Shown one piece after another: positions 19,474 through 28,147 of a stretch of 64,000 bases of DNA. The translations under genes were made by a program, and so were the position numbers. Numbering within the stretch: the stretch's first letter is position 1; every line of letters begins with the position of its first letter. Source of the stretch: Bacteroidia bacterium (GTDB lineage Bacteria; Bacteroidota; Bacteroidia; B-17B0; Aurantibacillaceae); assembly GCA_018000995.1 (NCBI GenBank), contig JAGNIU010000001.1, positions 248,001-312,000 on the forward strand, read 5' to 3'. The notes beneath the pieces were generated by a model. The model was not told where the DNA came from. It was given only the letters and a program-made list of their open reading frames with translations, and did no database searches.

Positions 19474-21579
19474 TTGTATACTCTTAAACGCATATTATTT
19501 TTCTGTCTGATTTTAATCCTAAAACCAACAACATTTCTTGCTCAAAACAATCCTCAAAAAGATGAAGCTGTTTCGCAATTAATAAAAGACCTTTCTGTTT
19601 TGTGGGATAATAATAAAGAAGAGACCTTTAATTATTTATTAGACAATAAGAATAAAAAATCAACGAATTTAAAAACAACTTTTCCAACGCTCATCACAAA
19701 CAATCGTGTTGATTTATTAGCGAAACGAAATGTATTGCAACAAAAAATTTACAAAAAAGATTTAGGCTTTAATTTTACAGCATCTTATCAACGCAATACA
19801 TCCACACCATTTCTTGATCCGGAAGATGTTGTTATTTTCAGACAGCGCGCTGTGGTTGGTTTAGATTGGGATTTATTACGTGGCGGATTTATAGATAACC
19901 GCATGAAAGCAAAAACACTCAGCAAAGAATTAGAGTGGATAAAAAATTCGAACTACGCACAAAAAACAAGTCGTCCGTTTTTATTAAGCTCACAACAAGT
20001 GGTTACTAATTTCAACAAACGCAAAATTGTTGTTTTACAAAAGCGACTTGAGTTAAACACAAAACAAATGGAAGTTATTGAAAAATTGTGGGCGCTGAAA
20101 CAAATCAGCATGGACAATTATTTAAAAGCCATTCAGAACAAAGCAGACATTAACGGACAACTGGAGTTATACAAATCGTTTTCAGAGAAAGCGCAACAAC
20201 TAAAATTAGCCGCTCAAGATTCGATAGAGCTTCCTTTATTGGATTTAGATTTTGACAAACTTATTTCGAAAGTTAATTATTCAACAATAGAAGGCGATTC
20301 TACTTTACCGGCTTACCTAATTGAAAATGCCAAACGGGAATCAAAATTCATTCGTGAAATTGGATTAAAAGCCTATGCACGTTATAGCTATTACGATGTT
20401 TACACACAAAACATTCCTAACCGTAAATTCATGTCGTACGGTATAAACTTAACCGTTCCTTTAGCATTTAACCAAAAAGAAAAACGCGAGCTGTACTTGG
20501 TGAATAAACAAATCGACAATCTTCAACAACCGCAAGTAGAGCCCGGGATAGAATATTTATTACTGAACTATTATTACGACTACCGTTACAAACTAAAAAA
20601 ATATTATAATCTTATAGAAAAACGTAATGTGTTTGCTGAATTAATCAGAACAGAAAGTGTGAAGCAAGAGTTTTATGATTTAGAATTTAATCCCAATACA
20701 GCACTTTTAATTTTAGATGATTACTGGAGCAACGCGGTTGAATTATTGGATCTACATCAGGACATGTTTAAAACATTGCTCTCTATAAAAGAAAAAGTGC
20801 CCGGTTCAGAAATTTCTGATTTTACTTTTCCGGTTACTGTAAGAGACAATTTAAAAGACTCTACTTTCACTCCACCTCCTGTAAAAGCCATTTACATTTG
20901 GAGCAAATCACTTTCTGTTGCAACACAAACTATGCTAACGGATTATATTACCTTAAATAATTTTAATCATATTGTGGTTTCTTACAAATACGACAAAGCC
21001 TATTTACAAACCTTAAATGCTTTCATCAATAAAAATTACACTTCAAAAATTTCGTTAATGATTGGCAATAACAAACTCATTAATGGCGGAATGCCCATTT
21101 ATTTAGACAGCCTTGCAAAAACTGTTCCTTTAACATTTATAAAAAGTATTCACTTAGACATTGAGCCTCACACTTTCGATGATTTCAAAACTAATCAAGC
21201 GGCTTACTTTGCAAAATACATTCAAGTGCTCGAAGACGCCTCCGCATTTTGTAAAAAACAAAATTTGCATTTAGAGGTTTCAATTCCCTTAAGTTATCCT
21301 GATGAGGTGTTGGATAAGATTTTTAGTCTTTGTAACAAGATTTATTTGATGGCTTATGAAAACGTAGATCCTGATTTTATTACACGTAAATGCGAAGAAG
21401 AGTTGAAGCGCGGAAAAAGCAAAATAGTTTTAGCATTGCGTACAAAAGATTTTGAAAACCGATCGCAAATGGACGAACACTTTAAAAAATTAGGAATCAA
21501 AAACATTGCTTATCACGATTACGAAACGCTTTTGGATTTAGATAAAAAAGCTGTAAATATTAATGAGACTGAAAAATAA
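19474..21579 (+). CDS. TolC-like outer-membrane protein fused to a GH18-like TIM-barrel domain
   Basis: The 701-residue protein starts at TTG 19474, which gives a proper signal peptide (LKRILFFCLILILKPTTFLAQ). Residues about 30-445 are long helices and beta segments of an outer-membrane efflux protein type, such as ASYQRNTSTPF and the coiled-coil region KRLELNTKQMEVIEKLW. Residues about 470-701 look like a TIM barrel. SIHLDIEPHTF resembles the DxDxE-type catalytic strand of GH18-like hydrolases, and KIYLMAYENV resembles their MxYD strand. It may form the export pore and trim the exported glycan. It leads a four-gene operon (2-bp gap to the next gene). No family name is claimed for the fusion. 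Confidence 0.7.
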   Translation: MYTLKRILFFCLILILKPTTFLAQNNPQKDEAVSQLIKDLSVLWDNNKEETFNYLLDNKNKKSTNLKTTFPTLITNNRVDLLAKRNVLQQKIYKKDLGFNFTASYQRNTSTPFLDPEDVVIFRQRAVVGLDWDLLRGGFIDNRMKAKTLSKELEWIKNSNYAQKTSRPFLLSSQQVVTNFNKRKIVVLQKRLELNTKQMEVIEKLWALKQISMDNYLKAIQNKADINGQLELYKSFSEKAQQLKLAAQDSIELPLLDLDFDKLISKVNYSTIEGDSTLPAYLIENAKRESKFIREIGLKAYARYSYYDVYTQNIPNRKFMSYGINLTVPLAFNQKEKRELYLVNKQIDNLQQPQVEPGIEYLLLNYYYDYRYKLKKYYNLIEKRNVFAELIRTESVKQEFYDLEFNPNTALLILDDYWSNAVELLDLHQDMFKTLLSIKEKVPGSEISDFTFPVTVRDNLKDSTFTPPPVKAIYIWSKSLSVATQTMLTDYITLNNFNHIVVSYKYDKAYLQTLNAFINKNYTSKISLMIGNNKLINGGMPIYLDSLAKTVPLTFIKSIHLDIEPHTFDDFKTNQAAYFAKYIQVLEDASAFCKKQNLHLEVSIPLSYPDEVLDKIFSLCNKIYLMAYENVDPDFITRKCEEELKRGKSKIVLALRTKDFENRSQMDEHFKKLGIKNIAYHDYETLLDLDKKAVNINETEK

Positions 21580-21581
21580 AA

Positions 21582-22730
21582 ATGAAGAGTTTAAATTTTC
21601 AAAGAAATAAATCACTGTTCCGCGTAACAAACGAGAAGGAAACAAAAAAGAAAACGAACTGGGATCGTATCGTTTATCTTATCCTACTCTTTTTATTCGT
21701 ATTATTTATACTTTACTACATTCTGAATAAATTATTAATGGTGCATGCTTATGGTCACGTTATAATTGAGAGCACCAAAATAAGATTAACCGATGATGCC
21801 CGCATTTCAGAAATGCGAGTACACGAAGGGGATAGCGTTGTGGTTGGCGATACTTTATTTACCTATTCGTTAGATTTAGATCAGGACATAAATGGGCCAA
21901 ACGCCGGCGGAACTGCGCTTTCTATTGCGGGTTTATCAGGTGGTAGTAGAGGAAATACGGATTACTGGTGGTTGAAAGAATTATACAACGTTAAAAAAAC
22001 AATAGCCATCAACACCATTAAAGTAAACGAGAATACAGAGCTAATTAAAAACTTTGAAGGTGAGCTTAAACGTATGACTAATGAAGTTATACTTGATGTG
22101 TTGCCAAAACAACGTTTAGATTATTTACAAACTGAGATTTTTAAACTTAAAGCTGAAAATTTAAAGCTCGTTGGTGAAAACAATCAGTTATACGGATTAA
22201 TGAAAACCTTAAAGCCATTTGATTCTCCTACAAATAAACCTGCTACAGTCGGTAATATTAATATCAGCAACTCAAATAAAAATTCCGGGCAGAAAAATTA
22301 CTATACAACCGATTTGCTTTTTAGTGGGGAATTACTTAGTGATTTACATTATTTTACTGCACCAATGGATGGTTTAGTAACCCGAATTTTTATTCAGCCA
22401 ACAGAAACCGCATTAAAAACTGAAGAAATATTAACCTTACATAAAAACAGGCCAGCTTACATTAAAGCTTATTTTGAGCAGGAAGACCTTGCAAATTTTA
22501 AAGAGGGAGACATATTTAAAGTTACATTTCCGGATGGCAGTACCAGCCACGGTATGTTGAAACGCTTTTATATTGCTACTTATGTTTTACCTGAGGAATT
22601 TCAGAAAAAATATGAGCCAACCACGCGTTCGGTAGCAGCGGATATTTATCCTTTAAATAATGAAGATCTGGCTAAATGGAAGGCGTTCTATAAAATGGGT
22701 GTCGATATTTCAAAATTCAAATTTCAATAA
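21582..22730 (+). CDS. HlyD-like membrane fusion protein
   Basis: The 382-residue protein has a short cytoplasmic N-terminus and one membrane anchor at about 30-50 (VYLILLFLFVLFILYYI). A lipoyl/biotinyl-like half-motif (ARISEMRVHEGDSVVVGDTL) precedes a coiled coil of about 60 residues (about 130-200). The second half-motif (APMDGLVTRIFIQPTE) leads into a beta-barrel domain. This is the periplasmic adaptor layout used to join inner-membrane synthases or ABC transporters to outer-membrane channels. It lies between the TolC-like gene and the glycosyltransferase, with no ABC ATPase, as in Alg44-like synthase-dependent systems. The next gene begins 9 bp downstream. Confidence 0.85.
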   Translation: MKSLNFQRNKSLFRVTNEKETKKKTNWDRIVYLILLFLFVLFILYYILNKLLMVHAYGHVIIESTKIRLTDDARISEMRVHEGDSVVVGDTLFTYSLDLDQDINGPNAGGTALSIAGLSGGSRGNTDYWWLKELYNVKKTIAINTIKVNENTELIKNFEGELKRMTNEVILDVLPKQRLDYLQTEIFKLKAENLKLVGENNQLYGLMKTLKPFDSPTNKPATVGNINISNSNKNSGQKNYYTTDLLFSGELLSDLHYFTAPMDGLVTRIFIQPTETALKTEEILTLHKNRPAYIKAYFEQEDLANFKEGDIFKVTFPDGSTSHGMLKRFYIATYVLPEEFQKKYEPTTRSVAADIYPLNNEDLAKWKAFYKMGVDISKFKFQ

Positions 22731-22739
22731 TTGGTTACA

Positions 22740-24185
22740 ATGAGCACAACAGCAAAACAAAATAGAATAGAATTTAAAAATAATGTACTGCAGTACAATA
22801 CTTTTTCATTTTATCTTTTCGAAAGTTTCGGTGGACTAAAAATTGAACACCTTAATGAATATAGTGCCATTGTATTAGAAGCAAACGATCCTGATTTTAC
22901 AAAATTAATTTTAAAACGTTTTCGCGCCCATAACAATCCCGAATTCTATTTAAAGCCAATATTCTTAATTAACTACAAAACTATTAACGACCCCGTTACC
23001 GAATCACTACACGATGGCGTTATTGCATCTTACGATCAAATACCGGAAAAAATAAACGACATTCAACAAATTCTTACACTTTCTACTCATATCGATCACA
23101 GCCCTTCCAGTAATTTTGAAGTCTTTTTAATGAAAAAGATTTTAAATTACATGTACACACGTGAGCTACGTTCTTTAAAACCATTTCCCGATGTAAATTC
23201 AGTTATTGGTTTTACATATCCTATTGTTAGCGTCAATTTTGAATCGCATGAAGAAATGAAGGTGCTCGATTTGTTTGATTGGGCGCAAAAAGAAAATTTA
23301 GTATGGCCCGATTTTTACGATAGAGTTTATTTATGTAACGGTTGTGGTTCCGGACATTTATCCTATCGCGAAATTTGTCCGTCGTGTGATTCAGCTAATA
23401 TGAAATCGGAAGATTTAATTCATCATTTTCCTTGTGGTTTCATTGGGCCGATTTCCGATTTTAAAAATCAAATTGATAGCGTACTAAATTGTCCGAAGTG
23501 CTCGAAATCGTTACGACACATTGGTGTGGATTATGATAAACCATCTATCATTAACCATTGTCAGAACTGTAACGAAGTGTTTCAGGATTACATGGTGAAG
23601 GCGCGTTGTGTTAATTGCGGAGTAGATGCTGATGTTCAGTATCTGGTTTCAAAAAATATAAACGTTTATAAGTTAACGAAGAAAGGCAGAAGCGCTTCCT
23701 CATCAGGCATTTTCACATCAGAATATATTGGTGCAGAAGAGGTGTTTGGTTCGGTAAACAACCGCACTTTCAATACTATGATGCATTACGAACAAGAGCG
23801 TCTTAAAAACAACACAACTCTTTCAACTAATATTGCACTTTTACATATTGAAAATATTTTTGATTTGTTAAGGAAATTAGGGAAGTCGAAAGAAAAAGTT
23901 TTCATTGCTGAATTAGTTCAACTCATTAGAGAAAACATTACGCCTGCCGATTTCATTAATATTTCGAATCCATCTTTAATTGTAATTTGCATTAACGATG
24001 CTACAACAACAAAAGCGCAAACTGCAATGATGAAGGTGTACGACAAGATTGAAGAGATGGTGTTTAACAATTTCAACAAGTTTCAATTAGAAATGCATTA
24101 TAAAGTTGTTCCCTTAAGCACCACTGTGCCTTTCGAAAAGCAATTATTAGACTTAACCAAAAGCTTAACAGAGCAGCATGACTGA
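22740..24185 (+). CDS. Cytoplasmic zinc-ribbon regulator with degenerate GGDEF-like domain
   Basis: The 481-residue protein starts at ATG 22740; a TTG at 22731 is also in frame. Residues about 1-120 look receiver-like (HLNEYSAIVLEANDPDF). Residues about 195-310 contain four CxxC knuckles (CNGCGSGH, CPSCDSANM, CPKCSKSLRH, CQNCNEVF) plus CVNCG, resembling the TackOD1 zinc-binding output domain. Residues about 350-480 have the pattern of a nucleotide cyclase fold (VFIAELVQLIRENI, then SNPSLIVICINDATT), but GGDEF is replaced by SNPSL. It is probably a catalytically dead signal sensor controlling the synthase encoded next, analogous to PelD. The family assignment is from memory. It overlaps the synthase gene by 8 bp. 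Confidence 0.7.
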   Translation: MSTTAKQNRIEFKNNVLQYNTFSFYLFESFGGLKIEHLNEYSAIVLEANDPDFTKLILKRFRAHNNPEFYLKPIFLINYKTINDPVTESLHDGVIASYDQIPEKINDIQQILTLSTHIDHSPSSNFEVFLMKKILNYMYTRELRSLKPFPDVNSVIGFTYPIVSVNFESHEEMKVLDLFDWAQKENLVWPDFYDRVYLCNGCGSGHLSYREICPSCDSANMKSEDLIHHFPCGFIGPISDFKNQIDSVLNCPKCSKSLRHIGVDYDKPSIINHCQNCNEVFQDYMVKARCVNCGVDADVQYLVSKNINVYKLTKKGRSASSSGIFTSEYIGAEEVFGSVNNRTFNTMMHYEQERLKNNTTLSTNIALLHIENIFDLLRKLGKSKEKVFIAELVQLIRENITPADFINISNPSLIVICINDATTTKAQTAMMKVYDKIEEMVFNNFNKFQLEMHYKVVPLSTTVPFEKQLLDLTKSLTEQHD

Positions 24186-25488
24186 AGCGTTTGATGACTT
24201 TTTCGGTTACATTAGTATTGTTGGTCCGGGTAAATTAATCCGGATATTTTGGTTTTTTGTCTTTTTTGAATTCCTTCGTTTCTTTCTTTTCGAATTAACA
24301 ACACTAATCATTTGGTATCTCGGCAATAAAACCCGTAAGCTAAAATATCAGGTAGCGCGCCGTAAATTATTTATCGACCGCCCTTTGGTTTCTATTATTG
24401 TTCCCGGTAAAAATGAAGGGGAACATATTTACAAATTAGTAATGTCGATGAAAGAACAAACCTATACCAATTACGAATTTATTGTAGTGGATGACGGTTC
24501 AGACGACGATACAGAAGCTATTTGTAAAAGTTTACAGAAAAATGGCTTCATTGATTTATTTTTAAGAAACGATGTTCGTGGCGGCAAAGCATCTGCAGCT
24601 AATTTAGGCCTTCGCTACTCTTCCGGAAAATTGGTTGTGCATTTAGATGCGGATTGTAGTTATGATAATGATGCTATTGAAAAAATTATTATTCCATTTT
24701 ATTTAGATGACAATATTGGTGCTGTAGGAGGAAACATTTTAGTACGGAATTATAAAGATAGTTTGTGTGCTACCCTACAGGCCATTGAATATGCTGATAC
24801 TATTTCGGTAGGACGAATTACCTCCAGCTATCTTGGAATTTACCGTGTGGTATCTGGAGCTTTTGGTGCTTTTAAGAAAGAAGCTTTAGACAGAGTTGGT
24901 GGTTGGGATATTGGTCCGGGATTAGACGGAGATATTACAGTAAAATTAAGAAAGCTCGATTATAAAATTGCCTTTGAACCGGAAGCTATTTGTCAAACCA
25001 ATGTGCCAAATACATTTAGAAAATTAATAAAGCAGCGTTTACGTTGGGATAAATCCATTATCCGTTTCAGGGTACGCAAACACAAAGATGTATTTTTACC
25101 GAATTCTACTTTCAAATTTTCGAATTTTATTTCTTCTTTCGAAAACATTACTTACAATTTAGTTCTAAATTTTAAGTGGTGGCTTTATGCGTTTGATATG
25201 GCATTAAATTACCCAAGCATTTTATTATTCATCATTCCTTTCAATATTTTACTCTATACAATAACTAATTTTTTAAAGTTTTTAATCTTCTCCTTATTTA
25301 GAGTACGGAAAAACGAACAAGTGTCTTATTTTTTAGTTTACCTGCCTTGCATGGTGTTTTATTTTGGATTGTATTTAAGAATTGTAAGAACCATCGCATA
25401 CATTGATGAATTCTTCTTTAAACGTTCGTATGAAGATAACTGGAACCCATCAAAATCTTCGGCTCACGCCAAGGAATTGGGTTTATAA
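24178..25488 (+). CDS. Processive GT2 polysaccharide synthase (PgaC/HasA-like)
   Basis: The 436-residue membrane enzyme has two N-terminal hydrophobic stretches (about 20-50). The GT2 domain has DDG at 105-107, DAD at 157-159, GLDGDITVKL (catalytic Asp about 250-252) and the QxxRW motif QRLRW at 286-290, the hallmark of processive synthases. C-terminal membrane helices lie at about 320-405. It should polymerise a nucleotide-sugar (UDP-GlcNAc in PgaC/IcaA) and extrude the chain across the inner membrane. It is the last gene of the operon at 19474-25488. Sugar identity is not determined. Its stop overlaps the convergent mqnA stop by 6 bp. Confidence 0.9.
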   Translation: MTEAFDDFFGYISIVGPGKLIRIFWFFVFFEFLRFFLFELTTLIIWYLGNKTRKLKYQVARRKLFIDRPLVSIIVPGKNEGEHIYKLVMSMKEQTYTNYEFIVVDDGSDDDTEAICKSLQKNGFIDLFLRNDVRGGKASAANLGLRYSSGKLVVHLDADCSYDNDAIEKIIIPFYLDDNIGAVGGNILVRNYKDSLCATLQAIEYADTISVGRITSSYLGIYRVVSGAFGAFKKEALDRVGGWDIGPGLDGDITVKLRKLDYKIAFEPEAICQTNVPNTFRKLIKQRLRWDKSIIRFRVRKHKDVFLPNSTFKFSNFISSFENITYNLVLNFKWWLYAFDMALNYPSILLFIIPFNILLYTITNFLKFLIFSLFRVRKNEQVSYFLVYLPCMVFYFGLYLRIVRTIAYIDEFFFKRSYEDNWNPSKSSAHAKELGL

Positions 25489-26238
25489 CTGCGACATGTA
25501 TTTTAAAAACAATTGCAAAGCTTCTTTCTTTTTATCATCTAACTTATAGCTGATTTTATTACTAAGATAATCGCTCGGATCAAAATTTTTAGGATGGGTT
25601 ATTTGTGATTCTTTAATGGCTTCACTAATGTGATTAATTCCATTCTCCAACACTTTATCAAATTCATTAACAAAATCCTTATTGATCTCTGAAGTAGTCA
25701 CCCAGGCCGCGAAAACAAAAGGGAGACCTGTCATTTTTTTCCACTCCTCTGCTAAATCAAACTCATATTTAAATGTTCCGTTTAAGGCAAAGGTGCGGTC
25801 GCCAATAACCACAGCAGCATTTGTGCCTGTAATGTTTTGCTCGTAGCCCGGTTTTGCATCTTTAAATTCAAAGTTTTGTTTCCAGTAAAACTTATTTAAA
25901 ACCTTAGTGAGTTTAATGGAAGATCTGGATTGATAATCAAGCGTAACCGATTTAATTTCGTTTAGTGGCACTTGGCTGTACAATTTTACGCTATCTACTT
26001 TTCCGTTTGCGCCGATGCAATAATTGGTGATGATTTTGTAATTATCTAATTCCGGCAACAAGGCCACAGGAACTAAACCAATATCAACTTGATTAAACTT
26101 TAATTTCTGAGCACAAATACTAGGAATGTCTTCTTGCAAATCCATCCTTGAAACCAATTCCGAATGCTTTATTCCATACCTAAAAGGCAGGGTATTAAAA
26201 TAGTTGACGATAGATATTTTTAATTTGCTTTGCGACAC
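25483..26238 (-). CDS. mqnA: Chorismate dehydratase, menaquinone (futalosine) pathway
   Basis: The 251-residue protein has the MqnA/MqnD substrate-binding-protein-like fold. The diagnostic N-terminal strand is ISIVNYFNTLPFRYGI. It is followed by VDIGLVPVALLPEL, the CIGANGKVDSV segment and LAEEWKKMTGLPFVFAAW. MqnA dehydrates chorismate to 3-[(1-carboxyvinyl)oxy]benzoate, the first step of futalosine-dependent menaquinone synthesis in the cytoplasm. The start is a GTG at 26238. No other mqn gene is in this window. It is followed convergently by the polysaccharide synthase and preceded 17 bp upstream by a small secreted protein. Confidence 0.88.
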   Translation of the reverse strand: MSQSKLKISIVNYFNTLPFRYGIKHSELVSRMDLQEDIPSICAQKLKFNQVDIGLVPVALLPELDNYKIITNYCIGANGKVDSVKLYSQVPLNEIKSVTLDYQSRSSIKLTKVLNKFYWKQNFEFKDAKPGYEQNITGTNAAVVIGDRTFALNGTFKYEFDLAEEWKKMTGLPFVFAAWVTTSEINKDFVNEFDKVLENGINHISEAIKESQITHPKNFDPSDYLSNKISYKLDDKKKEALQLFLKYMSQL

Positions 26239-26255
26239 GAATACAAGAAAATAAT

Positions 26256-26690
26256 TTAATCGGTGATATCAAGTTTTTTAAAAAACATGCCTTCACCTTT
26301 CATTACAATTAAAACGGCTGTTTTTGCCTCCTTCACTAAATCAAACGGCATATAAAATTTAACCTCGTCGTTTTCCATTAATTTTTTTTGAAAAATAATT
26401 TCACGTCCGCCTCGTTCCAAATCCTGAAACGTAATCCGCAAAATTTCGCCGTACTTTGATTTTCCTACTGCAACAAATTCCTTTTCCAGCAATTCTGCCC
26501 TTGTGCATTTAATACCCTCGTCGCTTGCCAATTGTGTTTGAACTGCGCTGGTTACTACAGCTGTTGAATCTGGCTTTTTTATTGTATCGGGAGGAAGGAC
26601 TACTAATTTACCATTGGGGAAACCCGCGCTTTTTACCTGAAACGTAAAAACGGAAAACAATATCAAAAACATATAATGTTTCAAGGGCAT
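26256..26690 (-). CDS. Small secreted protein, function unknown
   Basis: The 144-residue protein has an N-terminal hydrophobic signal (YMFLILFSVFTFQVKSAG) and a Thr/Val-rich linker (about 30-52). The C-terminal part of about 80 residues is predicted beta-rich (KYGEILRITFQDLERGGRE, MPFDLVKEA). It is likely periplasmic. No family was recognised. It is 17 bp upstream of mqnA on the same strand and may share its transcript. Confidence 0.65.
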   Translation of the reverse strand: MPLKHYMFLILFSVFTFQVKSAGFPNGKLVVLPPDTIKKPDSTAVVTSAVQTQLASDEGIKCTRAELLEKEFVAVGKSKYGEILRITFQDLERGGREIIFQKKLMENDEVKFYMPFDLVKEAKTAVLIVMKGEGMFFKKLDITD

Positions 26691-26828
26691 TAGGCCTAAC
26701 TTAGCTTATAAAAATGTTACCAAATATAATTAATAGCTGGTATTTCCGAAGTATTTAATTACTTTTGCTTTGAATAATTATAAACAAAAAGGCGTCTTTT
26801 TTCGAGCCTTCATCACGTATCACAAAAC

Positions 26829-28031
26829 ATGTCCGACTCCAAATATAATCAACGCGGTGTATCAGCTTCTAAAGAAGATGTACATGCTGCTATTGCTAAG
26901 TTAGATAAAGGTTTATTTCCGAAAGCGTTTTGTAAAGTGGTGCCTGACTTTTTAAGTAATAGCAAGGAGCATTGCGTTATAATGCACGCCGATGGCGCCG
27001 GAACCAAATCATCTTTAGCCTATGCTTATTGGAAAGAAACCGGAGACATTAGTGTTTGGAAAGGCATTGCGCAAGATGCAGTGATAATGAATGTAGACGA
27101 TTTAATTTGTTCGGGCGCTATAGATAATATTTTACTCTCTTCTACAATTGGTCGTAATAAAAATTTAATTCCTGGCGAAGTTATCTCGGCAATTATAAAC
27201 GGAACAGAAGAAGTTTTAGAAATGTTGCGCAACAATGGTATTAGCATTCATTCTACCGGTGGCGAAACCGCTGACGTTGGTGATTTAGTGAGAACGATTA
27301 TTGTGGATAGTACTGTTGTTTGTCGCTTGAAAAGAAGTGAAGTTATTTCTAACGACGGCATTAAAGAAGGAAATGTAATTGTTGGTTTATCATCGTACGG
27401 AAAAGCAACTTACGAAAATGAATACAATGGTGGTATGGGCAGCAATGGTTTAACCAGTGCACGCCATGATGTGTTCGGAAAATTTGTTGCCGATAAATAT
27501 CCTGAAACTTACGATAACGCTTTGCCAAAAGATGTTGTTTATACCGGAAATTTGAAATTGACTGACAAAGTTGAAGTTGAATACACCGACGAAAAACAAA
27601 AAAAACATACTGAGAAAATTGATGCGGCAAAATTAGTACTCTCTCCTACCCGTACTTATGCCCCAATTATAAAAAAGATTCTCGCTGAATTACCTGGACA
27701 AATTAACGGACTTGTTCATTGCAGCGGCGGCGCTCAAACTAAAGTATTACATTTTTTAAATGATGGCTTACATGTTGTGAAGGATAATTTGTTTCCTGTT
27801 CCTCCTTTATTTAAAACCATTCACGAACAAAGTCATACCGACTATAAAGAGATGTACAAAGTGTTTAACATGGGCCACCGTATGGAGGTGTATGTTCCGG
27901 AAAATTTAGCTGAGAAAATTATTTCTATTTCCAAATCATTTAATGTAGATGCTAAAATTATTGGCAGAGTTGAAAAAGGAAAAGGAAAATCAGTTACCGT
28001 GAAATCGGAATACGGGGTATTTGAATATTAG
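26829..28031 (+). CDS. purM: Phosphoribosylformylglycinamidine cyclo-ligase (AIR synthetase)
   Basis: The 400-residue protein matches the Bacteroidota form of PurM, which is longer than the 345-residue E. coli enzyme. Features are NQRGVSASKEDVHAAI at the N-terminus, HADGAGTKSSLAYAYW (substrate/ATP loop), QDAVIMNVDDLICSGA and the glycine-rich STGGETADVGDLVRTI. GLVHCSGGAQTKVLHF and VFNMGHRMEVYV lie in the C-terminal half. It closes the imidazole ring (FGAM to AIR) in purine synthesis in the cytoplasm. The gene stands alone. Its 3' flank carries an inverted pair of dispersed repeats shared with the convergent gene. Confidence 0.93.
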   Translation: MSDSKYNQRGVSASKEDVHAAIAKLDKGLFPKAFCKVVPDFLSNSKEHCVIMHADGAGTKSSLAYAYWKETGDISVWKGIAQDAVIMNVDDLICSGAIDNILLSSTIGRNKNLIPGEVISAIINGTEEVLEMLRNNGISIHSTGGETADVGDLVRTIIVDSTVVCRLKRSEVISNDGIKEGNVIVGLSSYGKATYENEYNGGMGSNGLTSARHDVFGKFVADKYPETYDNALPKDVVYTGNLKLTDKVEVEYTDEKQKKHTEKIDAAKLVLSPTRTYAPIIKKILAELPGQINGLVHCSGGAQTKVLHFLNDGLHVVKDNLFPVPPLFKTIHEQSHTDYKEMYKVFNMGHRMEVYVPENLAEKIISISKSFNVDAKIIGRVEKGKGKSVTVKSEYGVFEY

Positions 28032-28042
28032 TCGTTTCTAAT

Positions 28043-28138
28043 GGTGCCTTCGACAAGCTCAGGCACCGCGTATGTTAATTCAGGCAGCGTTTACAACAGA
28101 GTTTTTAATGTTACGGTGGCTGAGCTTGTCGAAGCCAC
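28043..28138. repeat. Inverted pair of CTTCGACAAGCTCAG repeats
   Basis: At 28043-28067 the core CTTCGACAAGCTCAG is framed by GGTGC/GCACC, forming a hairpin. At 28116-28138 the reverse complement CTGAGCTTGTCGAAG is framed by GTGG/CCAC. The two arms face each other across 48 bp between convergent genes, so the region could also act as a bidirectional transcription stop. Confidence 0.75.
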
Positions 28139-28147
28139 AAACGTGAA

